From NCBI RefSeq assembly GCF_900100435.1, contig NZ_FNEX01000006.1, positions 1-64,000 of the forward strand: DNA of 64,000 nt. Direction: 5' to 3'. Shown piece by piece: positions 17,389-26,636 of the stretch; position 1 is the stretch's first letter, and the number at the start of each line of letters is the position of its first letter. Source of the DNA: Pedobacter sp. ok626 (GTDB taxonomy: Bacteria; Bacteroidota; Bacteroidia; Sphingobacteriales; Sphingobacteriaceae). Both the position numbers and the translations under genes were made by a program. The notes beneath the pieces are model-generated. The model did not search any database. It was not told where the DNA came from and saw only the letters and a program-made list of their open reading frames with translations.

Positions 17389-18351
17389 ATGCCACATAGA
17401 AACAATTGCGAAGGTACCTCAGGATCATTTTTTTTGATCAATAAAAAATATGAGCTTTCTTTTTTCAAAATCAATTCATCGAGTGACCTGGGTAGTTTTT
17501 TTGAGAAAAATCCCATAGTTGGGGATTCAATTGTGGAAATCATTGCACAGAAGTATAAAAATAATTTTCTCAGTTTACTGGCAAGAAGCTTCGAAGGTCA
17601 TTGTTTTAGTATAGAGCAACGCTTCTCCGTATTCAAATCTACAGACCTTGTTTTTCATATCGTTTTTACGCCTTTAACCATCGATGGCGTTACGGATGGA
17701 GTAGTTTGCAGTATAATGGACGTAAGTAGCGCAAAGGGGCTTATAAGTATGATCAGAGAGTACTCACATATGGCCTCTCATCAGTTACGGGCACCCATTA
17801 CCAATATCTTAAGTCTTTCGACCATAACGAATTATAGCCAGCTCGAGACCTATGATGTGATCAAGATCACGCAACTCCTGGGTGATATCAATACACAGGC
17901 TGTAAAGCTGGATGAGATCATTAAAATGCTAAACGAGGTACTCAATAAGCGCGAGAACGTTGCGCTATTTGATAAGTTTGGGGCAAAGTCAGCGCATCAG
18001 CATATTGTACTAGTGGATGACGATGTGATTACCAATAAAATGCACAAGATGTTGATCAGAAAACATCCGAGCGAAAAAAGGATCGTCGTATTCGACAATC
18101 CTCAAAAAGCACTTCTATATATTCAAGAGTATACTCCAGATCTTATTCTACTAGATTTGCACATGCCAAATATTGATGGCTGGAGGTTCCTGGAAATGAT
18201 GGAGGAACTTAATCTCTTTATTGACGTGATTATCGTGTCCTCTTCAATCGATCCGAGTGAACATTCTAAAGCCAAATCATTTCTATGTGTTAAAGATTTT
18301 TATACCAAACCTTTAACCACAGAAAAAGTAAATCAATTGCTCGATTATTAG
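17389..18351 (+). CDS. PAS-like/DHp/receiver protein without a kinase ATPase domain
   Basis: A 320-aa protein. Residues about 12-115 look like a degenerate PAS domain. Residues 122-190 resemble the dimerisation/phosphotransfer domain of HisKA kinases, with the candidate phosphoacceptor H131 in HMASHQLRAPITNIL. No HATPase domain follows: at about 204 a receiver domain begins directly (HIVLVDDD, phosphoacceptor D256 in LILLDLHMP, conserved Lys in FYTKPL). No membrane helix or signal peptide is seen, so it is cytoplasmic. It may act as a phosphorelay or scaffold protein served by another kinase. The frame is continuous, with no sign of frameshift. Confidence 0.75.
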   Translation: MPHRNNCEGTSGSFFLINKKYELSFFKINSSSDLGSFFEKNPIVGDSIVEIIAQKYKNNFLSLLARSFEGHCFSIEQRFSVFKSTDLVFHIVFTPLTIDGVTDGVVCSIMDVSSAKGLISMIREYSHMASHQLRAPITNILSLSTITNYSQLETYDVIKITQLLGDINTQAVKLDEIIKMLNEVLNKRENVALFDKFGAKSAHQHIVLVDDDVITNKMHKMLIRKHPSEKRIVVFDNPQKALLYIQEYTPDLILLDLHMPNIDGWRFLEMMEELNLFIDVIIVSSSIDPSEHSKAKSFLCVKDFYTKPLTTEKVNQLLDY

Positions 18352-18354
18352 GGA

Positions 18355-19323
18355 CTAGTACTCTCTGTTCATTAGCAGGGCAGCTAGTTTAAATAATTCA
18401 GTCTTACGCTCTTCTTCAATTTTTAAAGAGGTTAATGCACTAAAAGCCTTGTCAGAATACTTTCTCATCTCCACATTCGCCAGCTCTCTGATGTTGTAAT
18501 CATCATAAAGTGCCGTAGTGTTTCTAATTTTATCTGTATGATCTTTGTTAACGCTTTGTTGCTCTAACTCCATCAAATCGCTTTCATTAGCCAGCTCTTT
18601 TAATTTCAGCAGGAGTAGGGTCTTTTTATTGGCAATGATATCGCCACCTACCTGTTTCCCGAACTTCTCCGGATCACCGTATACATCTAAAATATCATCC
18701 TGTAATTGGAAAGCAATTCCAAGGTTTTCTCCAAATTCATACAACTGCTCGGCCTCAGTAGCACTAGCTCCGGCAACTTGTGCACCTAGTTTCATCGCAC
18801 CACCCAAAAGAACAGCTGTCTTCAGGCGAATCATGTTGATATAGTCGGTAATGCTCACTACCTGGCGTTCTTCAAATTCCATGTCCAATTGCTGACCTTC
18901 ACATACACCTTGAGCAGTAGTGTTAAAGGTATTCAACGCGTCTTTTAATACGCTACTGTCCAGCATAGACAGCTGCTTGTTGGCTTCTACCATCATCACA
19001 TCACCACTCAAAATGGCATTGTTTACACCCCATTTCTCATGTACCGTCTGCTTTCCCCTCCTTAATGGTGCATTGTCCATAATGTCATCATGGATCAAGG
19101 TGAAATTATGAAAAGTCTCAATGGCCAATGCAGCTGGCATTGCAGTCGATATATCCCCTTTAAACAAATCTGCAGCCATTAAAGTCAATACAGGCCTTAT
19201 TCTTTTGCCTCCTAAGCTCATAATGTAACGTATGGGCTCATATAGTCTTTCAGGATGTGCAGGATAATTAATGTTTTGAACAGCGTTTTCTATAACTTCT
19301 TGTAATTGATTAGGAGTATACAT
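18355..19323 (-). CDS. Polyprenyl synthetase (trans-prenyltransferase)
   Basis: Head-to-tail prenyl diphosphate synthase of the IspA/IspB family, 322 aa. It has the two Asp-rich motifs that bind Mg-diphosphate: LIHDDIMD and LQDDILDVYGD, plus GGKRIRP near residue 55. Chain length cannot be read with certainty from the sequence. I chose the ATG at 19323 (MYTPNQLQEV); an upstream TTG at 19332 would add three residues. RNase R lies upstream on the same strand. Confidence 0.92.
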   Translation of the reverse strand: MYTPNQLQEVIENAVQNINYPAHPERLYEPIRYIMSLGGKRIRPVLTLMAADLFKGDISTAMPAALAIETFHNFTLIHDDIMDNAPLRRGKQTVHEKWGVNNAILSGDVMMVEANKQLSMLDSSVLKDALNTFNTTAQGVCEGQQLDMEFEERQVVSITDYINMIRLKTAVLLGGAMKLGAQVAGASATEAEQLYEFGENLGIAFQLQDDILDVYGDPEKFGKQVGGDIIANKKTLLLLKLKELANESDLMELEQQSVNKDHTDKIRNTTALYDDYNIRELANVEMRKYSDKAFSALTSLKIEEERKTELFKLAALLMNREY

Positions 19324-19354
19324 TTTTTGCAAAGGAATTTACCGGAATCTTATT

Positions 19355-21487
19355 TTATTGTTGAATTAATGAGAAATCTATCTGACGTTTAGATAAGTCT
19401 ACTTTTTTTACTTTTACCATCACCTCATCGCCCAACTGATATTTTTTATGTTTACGTTGACCAACGATGCAATAGTTTTTTTCGTCGAGTACATAAAAAT
19501 CGTCGGTAATGTCACGCAGACGAATCATGCCTTCACATTTGTTGGCGGTAAGCTCTACATACATTCCCCATTCTGTAACACCCGATATGATGCCGGCAAA
19601 GATATTGCCCACATTTTCTTCCAGATATTCAGCTTGTTTGTACTTGATAGATGCACGTTCCGCATCAGCAGCACGTTTTTCCATGGCTGATGAATGCGAT
19701 GCAGCAACTTCATATTCTTCCTCATTAGCCGATTTCTCATTGTTTAAATAAGCAGCGAGCAGTCGGTGTACCATCACATCCGGGTAACGGCGGATAGGAG
19801 AGGTGAAGTGGGTATAATGGTCAAAAGCCAACCCATAGTGACTGGTTTTCTTAGTCGTATATATCGCTTTTGCCATAGATCGGATGGCCAGTTGTGTCAA
19901 TACGTTTTGTTCTTTTTTGCCTTCCACATCTTCCATCAGGTAATTTAAAGATTTCGCAATCTCTTTATCTGATTTTGTATTGATCTTATAACCAAAGCGG
20001 GCGGCAAATAAAGCAAAGGTGTTTAGGTTTTCGAGGTTTGGCGAATCGTGGGAACGGTATACAAAAGTATATTTCTCTTTCCCTTTACCTTTTTTAGCGA
20101 TAAACTCAGCAACCTTCTTATTGGCCAATAGCATAAAGTCTTCTATTAACTTATGGGCATCTTTACGCTCTTTTACGTAAACGCCAATGGGTTTACCATT
20201 CTCATCCAGATGAAACTTCACTTCAGTACTTTCAAAGCTGATGGCACCGTTTTTAAACTTTTTATCACGTAAGATATAGGCTATTTCATTCAGTTTGAGG
20301 ATTTCAGCGGCATAATCACCAGCCTTGTTCTCAATTACTTCCTGAGCTTCCTCATAGCTAAAACGTCTGTCCGAATGGATTACTGTACGTCCAAACCATT
20401 CTGTGATGATATTGGCTTTATCGTCCAATTCAAATACAGCGGCAAAACAAAGTTTATCTTCATTTGGACGAAGCGAACAAACACCATTACTCAAACGCTC
20501 TGGCAACATCGGGATCACACGATCTACCAGGTATACAGAGGTCGCTCTCGAATAGGCCTCTTTGTCCAGATAGCTGTTGGGTTGTACATAATGTGAAACA
20601 TCAGCAATGTGTACCCCAATTTCATAATTGCCGTTCTCTAACGTTTTAAAAGAGATGGCATCATCGAAATCTTTTGCATCAGCCGGATCTATGGTAAAAG
20701 TAACCGTATCTCTAAAGTCCCTGCGACCTTTTATTTCGGCCTCAGTTACCTGTTCAGGAATCTGATTTGCTTCGTTTTCTACTTCAGCAGGGAAACTTAG
20801 CGGGAAGCCATACTGAGCCAGAATGGCGTTCATTTCCGTATTGTTCTCGCCCTGTGTACCTAGTATGTTGATGATGCGGCCAATTGGGTTTTTAGCCCCT
20901 TCAGGCCATTCTGTAATGCTTACCTGTACCTTCTGACCATTTTTAGCTCCATTGATATCACTCAAAGGAACAAAAATATCATGCAGCATTTTACGGTCGT
21001 CGATATTTACAAAAGCGTAGCGGTCAGAAATTCTGATCACACCGATAAAGTCGGTCTTCGCACGTGTAATGATTTCTACAACCTCACCCTCGTTCTTGCG
21101 ACCACTCTTTTTGGCATATATATACACTTTTACCTTATCACCATGCAGTGCATTGTGCAGCTTTCTGGCAGATACAAAAATGTCTTTTTCAAACTCATCA
21201 TCAGGAACCACAAAAGCAGATCCATCTGCAGTCATATCCACTTTTCCGATCAAGAAAGTTTTCAGGTCTTTTAACTTGAATTTTCCTTTCTCAGGTTCTA
21301 AAAACACACCTTTTTTTGCTTGTTCTTTTAGTACCTCCAGTATAGTGTCTCGGGATGCGGTATCTGTAATATTTAATTTAGCCGATATCTGCTTATAATT
21401 CAGCGCTTCGTTGTTGCTCTTTTCCAGTACATCGCTAATCAATTGGATTAAAACGAGTTCCAGATGAGACGATTTCTTTTTTGCCAT
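19355..21487 (-). CDS. rnr: Ribonuclease R
   Basis: A 710-aa 3'-5' exoribonuclease of the RNB family. It has an N-terminal winged-helix-like region (about 10-70), cold-shock domains (about 70-230), the RNB catalytic core with the four-Asp motif in TIDPADAKDFDDAIS (about 262-276), and a C-terminal S1 domain (about 630-708, VGNIFAGIISGVTEWGMYVE). It degrades structured RNA and takes part in rRNA and tmRNA-linked quality control. The prenyl synthase gene follows 31 nt downstream. Confidence 0.95.
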   Translation of the reverse strand: MAKKKSSHLELVLIQLISDVLEKSNNEALNYKQISAKLNITDTASRDTILEVLKEQAKKGVFLEPEKGKFKLKDLKTFLIGKVDMTADGSAFVVPDDEFEKDIFVSARKLHNALHGDKVKVYIYAKKSGRKNEGEVVEIITRAKTDFIGVIRISDRYAFVNIDDRKMLHDIFVPLSDINGAKNGQKVQVSITEWPEGAKNPIGRIINILGTQGENNTEMNAILAQYGFPLSFPAEVENEANQIPEQVTEAEIKGRRDFRDTVTFTIDPADAKDFDDAISFKTLENGNYEIGVHIADVSHYVQPNSYLDKEAYSRATSVYLVDRVIPMLPERLSNGVCSLRPNEDKLCFAAVFELDDKANIITEWFGRTVIHSDRRFSYEEAQEVIENKAGDYAAEILKLNEIAYILRDKKFKNGAISFESTEVKFHLDENGKPIGVYVKERKDAHKLIEDFMLLANKKVAEFIAKKGKGKEKYTFVYRSHDSPNLENLNTFALFAARFGYKINTKSDKEIAKSLNYLMEDVEGKKEQNVLTQLAIRSMAKAIYTTKKTSHYGLAFDHYTHFTSPIRRYPDVMVHRLLAAYLNNEKSANEEEYEVAASHSSAMEKRAADAERASIKYKQAEYLEENVGNIFAGIISGVTEWGMYVELTANKCEGMIRLRDITDDFYVLDEKNYCIVGQRKHKKYQLGDEVMVKVKKVDLSKRQIDFSLIQQ

Positions 21488-21519
21488 AGTCTATGTATGA
21501 ATCACCCGAAGGTAACAAT

Positions 21520-21552
21520 TTGAACCGAGTATTGTTGGATTTTGTATCTTTG
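21520..21552 (+). promoter_or_regulatory. Promoter of the MscS-type channel gene
   Basis: TTG at 21520-21522, a 22-nt spacer and TATCTTTG at 21545-21552, 38 nt before the ATG at 21591. Confidence 0.6.
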
Positions 21553-21590
21553 ATTACATCGCTGATTGTTGAACTTAACTACTATTTAAA

Positions 21591-22469
21591 ATGATTGAAG
21601 ACAGAGAAAGAAAGACCGGTAAGGAGATCGTAATGATTTTGATTAAAGCTATTGTCTACCTTTTTCTGGTGTATCTGTATATCAATAAACCAATTGTTTA
21701 TAGCGAGTATCCGGTGATAGGGAAGTTAGCAGGAGCGTTGATGATTTTTCTAGGTCCCAGTTTATTGGTGTCCATTATTAGGTTAATCATTATTTACTGG
21801 TACATCCGTAAGCATAAGTTTAAAAGTAACATTAAAGATAACTTTATTCTGGGGATCAACCGGATCGTTTCTCTACTTGATGTCATCTTTTTAGGATTGG
21901 CGGTTTTATCACTGTCAGAGGTAACGCTCAAAGATATTGTGTTTAGCGTATCCATCGTTGCGGCGGCTTTAGCTTTAATTTTTAAAGACTATGTGACTAA
22001 TATGATCAACGGGCTAATTATTATGTTCTCCGATCGCTTATCGCTAGGAGATCACATCAAAATGGGGGAGCACGAAGGGAAGATTTTAGACATTACCCTG
22101 ATCAATATGATCCTGCAAAATGAGGATAGTGATATGGTGATTATTCCCAATTCTGTAGTGTTCAGCTCTGTCATTATTAACCAGTCTAAGCAGAACATAA
22201 AAAAGCTAAGTATTGAGTTTGATATGTCGATTGCCAATGGTTATACACCAGAGTATATAGAGAACCATCTGAACAAAATTATAGCACCATATTCAGAGAA
22301 TGTGGTGGAAGGCGGGTTGACCGTTAAAACGATCTCTATCAATAAGGATGTCGTGATATTTAAAGCGATGATTTTATTGAAAAGATACGATAAAGTCAAA
22401 GAAAGAGAAATCAGAAGGGCCGTTAATACGGGTTTAATCCGACTGTCAGCTACGCTCAAAACAGACTAA
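21591..22469 (+). CDS. MscS family mechanosensitive ion channel
   Basis: A 292-aa membrane protein with about four hydrophobic helices (about 10-28, 42-68, 88-108, 115-145). The last is the pore-lining type (VSIVAAALALIFKDYVTNMI), followed by the cytosolic beta domain (SLGDHIKMGEHEGKILDITL and VIIPNSVVFSSVIIN). Such channels release solutes on osmotic downshock. Its stop codon overlaps the stop of the convergent ABC gene. Confidence 0.9.
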   Translation: MIEDRERKTGKEIVMILIKAIVYLFLVYLYINKPIVYSEYPVIGKLAGALMIFLGPSLLVSIIRLIIIYWYIRKHKFKSNIKDNFILGINRIVSLLDVIFLGLAVLSLSEVTLKDIVFSVSIVAAALALIFKDYVTNMINGLIIMFSDRLSLGDHIKMGEHEGKILDITLINMILQNEDSDMVIIPNSVVFSSVIINQSKQNIKKLSIEFDMSIANGYTPEYIENHLNKIIAPYSENVVEGGLTVKTISINKDVVIFKAMILLKRYDKVKEREIRRAVNTGLIRLSATLKTD

Positions 22470-24166
22470 CCAGGTATTGCAGCAATCAGCTTTTTGGTAT
22501 ACTCCGCTTGCGGGTTGTTGTAAATATCTTCCGGAAAACCCTGCTCTTCAATTTTACCTTTATTCATCACAATCATGCGGTCCGACAAGTGTTTTACTAC
22601 AGCCAGATCGTGAGAAATAAATATGTAGGTTAGTCCAAATTCCAGTTGCAATTCCCGCAGTAAATTCAGCACCTGAGCCTGGACAGACACGTCCAAGGCG
22701 GATACAGATTCATCACAAATGATAAAGCGTGGCTGCAAAGCTAAAGCTCTGGCAATCACAATACGTTGTCGTTGACCACCAGAAAACTCATGTGGATAAC
22801 GGTTAAAGTGCTCGGGCTTTAAGTCTACCCGGTTTAATAAATTCATCACATGGGCCTTACGTTGTTCATCATTATCAAACATTTGATGTACTTGTAAGGG
22901 CTCCATCAATGCATTCCCCACCGTTAAACGAGGGTTTAGCGAAGAGTAGGGATCCTGAAAGATAATCTGTACATCCCGTCTCATTTTTCTCAGCTCTGCT
23001 GTTTTTAAAGAGGTCATATCGGTACCATCAAACAGGATGCTGCCGGATGTTGGTTCTACTAAACGAATGATGCTTCGTCCCAAGGTTGTTTTTCCGCATC
23101 CCGATTCACCTACCAAGCCCAATGTTTCACCTGGGAACACATCAAAAGTAATGTCATCTACGGCTTTAACATAGTCATTTACTTTGCCAAATAAGCCCTT
23201 ACTGATGGGATACCAGGTACAAAGCTGCTTTACCTGCAATAAAGGTGCTGTACTATAAAGCTTTTGCCTGCGCGTGGCAATTTCTTCTGGAGTATAACTG
23301 TTTACTTCCAGTAAGTGGGCGACAGCCATATCCTTGTTCTCATTTAAGAAATCAGCCACTACAGGCAGTTTTTTCAATAAGCGCTGTGGACTAGGTCTGC
23401 AAGCCAATAAGCCTTTGGTATAGGGGTGCTGCGGCGTTTCAAATAAGACTTTGGCCGGGCCTTGTTCTACAATTTCTCCTTTGTACATCACGGCTACTTC
23501 GTCGGCAATCTCCCGCACTACCGCTAAGTCGTGTGATATAAAGATCATGGCCATGCCACGTTCGGTTTTTAGCTTCAGCAGAAGCTCCAAAATTGTTTTT
23601 TGTACAGTTACGTCCAAAGCGGTTGTAGGCTCGTCAGCAATCAGTAACTCCGGGTTGCAGCTCAAAGCCATCGCGATCATTACCCGCTGCTTCTGTCCGC
23701 CCGACAATTGGTGTGGATAGCTGTCGAAAATATTCTCGGGACGAGGGAGTTGCACTTCTTTAAATAAAGCGATTGTTTGTGCCTTTGCTGCATGTTTATC
23801 TACTTTCTGGTGCAGCATAATGGCCTCTTTGACCTGGTAACCGCAAGTGAAAACTGGGTTAAGTGAGGTCATAGGTTCCTGAAATATCATGGCGATTTTG
23901 TGCCCGCGATACTTCCTGATGGCCTCGGCAGATAAGTCGAGAAGGTTGATTTGTTGGAAGTCTATTTCACCACCAATTTTGGTGCTTTGCGGGTCGTGCA
24001 AACGCATAATAGAAAAGGAGGTTACAGATTTTCCGGAGCCTGACTCGCCAACAATGCCCAATACTTTTCCCTTTTCAATACTGAAACTGACATTGTTAAC
24101 TGCTTTAAGCCAGGTGTTGTCTTCCTTATTGAGGAATTGTATGTCGAGATTTTTGACGTTTAGCAT
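22466..24166 (-). CDS. ABC transporter with two fused ATPase domains (oligopeptide type)
   Basis: Two ABC ATPases in one chain, as in GsiA/YejF proteins and in DppD-DppF fusions. The first domain has Walker A GESGSGKS, signature LSGGQKQR and Walker B ELLIADEPT. The second has GESGCGKT, FSGGQRQR and FIICDESVSALD. The insert with TKGLLACRPSP after the first domain is typical of peptide/nickel importers. No permease or binding protein is adjacent. I chose the ATG at 24166 (MLNVKNLDIQF), where the domain begins; an ATG at 24193 would add nine residues. Confidence 0.88.
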   Translation of the reverse strand: MLNVKNLDIQFLNKEDNTWLKAVNNVSFSIEKGKVLGIVGESGSGKSVTSFSIMRLHDPQSTKIGGEIDFQQINLLDLSAEAIRKYRGHKIAMIFQEPMTSLNPVFTCGYQVKEAIMLHQKVDKHAAKAQTIALFKEVQLPRPENIFDSYPHQLSGGQKQRVMIAMALSCNPELLIADEPTTALDVTVQKTILELLLKLKTERGMAMIFISHDLAVVREIADEVAVMYKGEIVEQGPAKVLFETPQHPYTKGLLACRPSPQRLLKKLPVVADFLNENKDMAVAHLLEVNSYTPEEIATRRQKLYSTAPLLQVKQLCTWYPISKGLFGKVNDYVKAVDDITFDVFPGETLGLVGESGCGKTTLGRSIIRLVEPTSGSILFDGTDMTSLKTAELRKMRRDVQIIFQDPYSSLNPRLTVGNALMEPLQVHQMFDNDEQRKAHVMNLLNRVDLKPEHFNRYPHEFSGGQRQRIVIARALALQPRFIICDESVSALDVSVQAQVLNLLRELQLEFGLTYIFISHDLAVVKHLSDRMIVMNKGKIEEQGFPEDIYNNPQAEYTKKLIAAIPG

Positions 24167-24262
24167 CTGTGTGGTTTTAGCTCCTCTGTCCATTGTTGAT
24201 ATCCAATATACGAATGTAGTGATAATCTTTCTCTTGGACTATTTCATATTAAACCTGCTTTT

Positions 24263-24295
24263 TTGCCATATATTCGGCTTGTTTGCTTAATTTTG
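24263..24295 (+). promoter_or_regulatory. Promoter ending 4 nt before a start codon (candidate leaderless gene)
   Basis: TTG at 24263-24265, a 22-nt spacer and TAATTTTG at 24288-24295, followed by CGGC and the ATG at 24300. Transcription should start at or next to the ATG. Confidence 0.55.
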
Positions 24296-24299
24296 CGGC

Positions 24300-25613
24300 A
24301 TGGAAAGAGAAATTCTTGATACCAAGCGTAAAGCTTTAAAGATTAACTTAAACCCTAAAATTTACGGGACTTTTGCCGAAATAGGTGCAGGACAAGAAGT
24401 TGCCCGTAACTTTTTTACAGCCGGAGCTGCATCTGGTACTGTAGCAAAAACTATGTCGGCTTACGACATGACTTTTAGTGATGTGATTTATGGTGCCGAA
24501 GCTTCGGGTAGGTATGTGAGTGAGTCCCGATTGTTAAAAATGCTGGGAGTTGAGTTCAGTTTGTTAACTGAACGTTTAAATGGAGAGAAATACGAAGACC
24601 GCACTTTTTTCGCCTTTGCAGATACGGTTACCACCTTAAACTATAACAAATCCAACGATCCACATGGCTGGATCGGTATCCGTTTCCAGGCTGAGCCGGG
24701 AGGGGAGCCTAACGAAATATTTTTCCATGTACGCCTACTGGATACTGATGCTGCATTGCAACAAAATGTCTTGGGAATCATAGGTGTGAACCTGGTTTAT
24801 GCTGCATTTTACTTTAATCAGGATCCAAGGACAATGATCGAGTCATTGGCGGATAACCTGACTATCGGTTCTGTGGAGATTGACCTGATCTCGGTAAATG
24901 GGCCGGTATTTAAAGATGTAAACAACATCCTGCTAAACCTGTACCTGATTGTTAAAGATTTCTCTGATGCGGCTATATTTGATGCTAAGGGTAAGCCATG
25001 TTTACCAAAAGATCTGCTGTACAAGAAAGACATTATGATTTTGCGGACCAAGTACGAGCAGAAATCAAATCCCAACTTTAGCATGTTAAATAAAGCGGTA
25101 GAACAGTTCGTGATTACCGAAAATGTGAAGGAAGATAATCTTAGTGTATTGATTGAGGTATTGATGTCAAATGTACTGAGTTCTAGTCATGAAAATCCAG
25201 ATAGTATCGATTTAAGAGCAGTGGCTAAGCGGGCGGAGGAAATGTGTAATACAGACAATCTGGTTATTGTTTCCAATTTCTCCAGACACAATAAACTGGC
25301 TAAATACCTGGATCGTTGTCGCCCAAAAAGTGTAGGCATATCCACCAACATCAACAACTTAAAATTTGTATTCAACTCCACTAATTTCGGCGAAAATTAC
25401 ACCAGTCAGCTGCTGAGCTATGTGAGTGATATGTTTAGTAAAAACGTAAAGCTTTTTGCTTATCCGTACCTCGATAAAAAGACCAATCAAGTCATCACGA
25501 GTACCAATATGCCGGTAACGCCTGATGCGAAGCCATTGTTTGATTTCTTAAAAATCAACGGTTACATTACGGATATTAATGATTACAGTGAGAGCGATGT
25601 AAAAACCGTTTAA
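24300..25613 (+). CDS. Conserved cytoplasmic protein of unknown function
   Basis: A 437-aa soluble protein without signal peptide or membrane helix. The N-terminus is strongly patterned (KIYGTFAEIGAGQEVARNFF, then GAASGTVAKTMSAYDM and YGAEASGRYVSE) and looks like a conserved motif block. I remember similar proteins across Bacteroidota and some other phyla, carrying varied and unreliable labels; none is adopted here. The middle shows FRVRLLDTDA-like strands and a hydrophobic NVLGIIGVNLVYAAF. It is divergent from the ABC gene and probably translated from a leaderless transcript. The GNAT gene converges, with a 4-nt overlap of the stop regions. Confidence 0.7.
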   Translation: MEREILDTKRKALKINLNPKIYGTFAEIGAGQEVARNFFTAGAASGTVAKTMSAYDMTFSDVIYGAEASGRYVSESRLLKMLGVEFSLLTERLNGEKYEDRTFFAFADTVTTLNYNKSNDPHGWIGIRFQAEPGGEPNEIFFHVRLLDTDAALQQNVLGIIGVNLVYAAFYFNQDPRTMIESLADNLTIGSVEIDLISVNGPVFKDVNNILLNLYLIVKDFSDAAIFDAKGKPCLPKDLLYKKDIMILRTKYEQKSNPNFSMLNKAVEQFVITENVKEDNLSVLIEVLMSNVLSSSHENPDSIDLRAVAKRAEEMCNTDNLVIVSNFSRHNKLAKYLDRCRPKSVGISTNINNLKFVFNSTNFGENYTSQLLSYVSDMFSKNVKLFAYPYLDKKTNQVITSTNMPVTPDAKPLFDFLKINGYITDINDYSESDVKTV

Positions 25614-26053
25614 TCCGGTTTTTGATAGATATCTGGGATAACCACAGCCATTAGTCTTTCAGGATGTTCAATGGCTTTAAAACCAAATTGAGCATATAGG
25701 CCATGTGCGTCCTGAGTAGCCAACATGTACCTTCTTAGTCCCTGTAAGTCTTTGTGAAATAACATTATGGACATCAGTTTTTTAGATAGGCCCTGGCCAC
25801 GGTATTCCTCTTTTACATATACATCGGCCAGATACGCAAAGGTAGCCTTGTCTGTTATCCAGCGGGCAAAACCTATTTGTTTGGATTCCTTATAGATGCC
25901 AAAGCAAAGGGAGTTCTCAATAGAAGTCTTAACGACTTCCATTGGAATGTCCTTTGCCCAGTACGATTGTGTACTTAAATAGTGATGAATGGCTATTGGA
26001 TCAAGTTTCAGTTTATCATCAGAAAAGATAAATCCCTGTTCTTGAATTTCCAT
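25610..26053 (-). CDS. GNAT family N-acetyltransferase
   Basis: A 147-aa acetyl-CoA-dependent acetyltransferase with the acetyl-CoA loop EEYRGQGLSKKLM (motif A) and a C-terminal YAQFGFKAI strand-helix typical of the family. Substrate unknown. I chose the ATG at 26053 because it overlaps the stop codon of yajQ as TAATG, the usual sign of coupled translation; a longer frame up to 26107 exists but would run into the yajQ coding sequence. Confidence 0.85.
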   Translation of the reverse strand: MEIQEQGFIFSDDKLKLDPIAIHHYLSTQSYWAKDIPMEVVKTSIENSLCFGIYKESKQIGFARWITDKATFAYLADVYVKEEYRGQGLSKKLMSIMLFHKDLQGLRRYMLATQDAHGLYAQFGFKAIEHPERLMAVVIPDIYQKPD

Positions 26054-26544
26054 TAGTTTCGCATGTTGATGAACTGTAATGGTTGTCCAAAATCTTCGCC
26101 TCTGCAAAGTGAAATTACGGCCTGTAGGTCGTCAATACTTTTGCTTTGAACTCTAACCTGATCGTCCATCATCGAAGGCTGTACTTTTAAGCCGCTCGCT
26201 TTAATTTTAGCAACGATTTTTTTAGCTGTTTCCTTGTCAATACCCTCTTTAATGGATATTTCTTTCCTGATCATGTTGCCAGAAGCATATACTTCCTTAC
26301 CGAAATCAAGGCATTTAGAATCCAGATTTTGCTTCACCATACGTGAAATGATGGCATCCTGGATGGCTTTTAAACGCATATCATCCTCTGTAACAATAGT
26401 AATTACGTTGGTTTTTTTATCGTGATCAATTGTGCTTTTAGAAGTACTGAAATCATAACGGTTCAGGATTTCTTTTTTAGCATTGTTCATCGCGTTATCT
26501 AGTGTTTGCGCGTCTACTTTGCTTACTATATCGAAAGTGGGCAT
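26053..26544 (-). CDS. YajQ family nucleotide-binding protein
   Basis: A 163-aa cytoplasmic protein of the YajQ/UPF0234 family, with two ferredoxin-like halves: MPTFDIVSKVDAQTLDNAMN at the start and KIKASGLKVQPSMMDDQVRV near the end. Members bind RNA or cyclic di-GMP; which applies here cannot be told. Its stop overlaps the start of the GNAT gene, so the two form an operon. A TATATTTG box on the minus strand at 26614-26621 could be its promoter. Confidence 0.9.
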   Translation of the reverse strand: MPTFDIVSKVDAQTLDNAMNNAKKEILNRYDFSTSKSTIDHDKKTNVITIVTEDDMRLKAIQDAIISRMVKQNLDSKCLDFGKEVYASGNMIRKEISIKEGIDKETAKKIVAKIKASGLKVQPSMMDDQVRVQSKSIDDLQAVISLCRGEDFGQPLQFINMRN

Positions 26545-26613
26545 GATTATTATGGCTTTAGTATAAAAAATAGATTAGATTTAATTAATTATTTGGTCGG
26601 AAATCCAACTCAA

Positions 26614-26621
26614 CAAATATA
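26614..26621 (-). promoter_or_regulatory. Candidate -7 box for yajQ-GNAT
   Basis: TATATTTG on the minus strand, about 70 nt before the yajQ ATG. No TTG at the right distance upstream was seen, so support is partial. Confidence 0.4.
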
Positions 26622-26636
26622 AAACAATTAAAGTAA

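Noticed and set aside
26053-26107. Longer N-terminus for the GNAT protein
   Set aside because: It would lie entirely inside yajQ, while the ATG at 26053 overlaps the yajQ stop as TAATG and begins at the domain.
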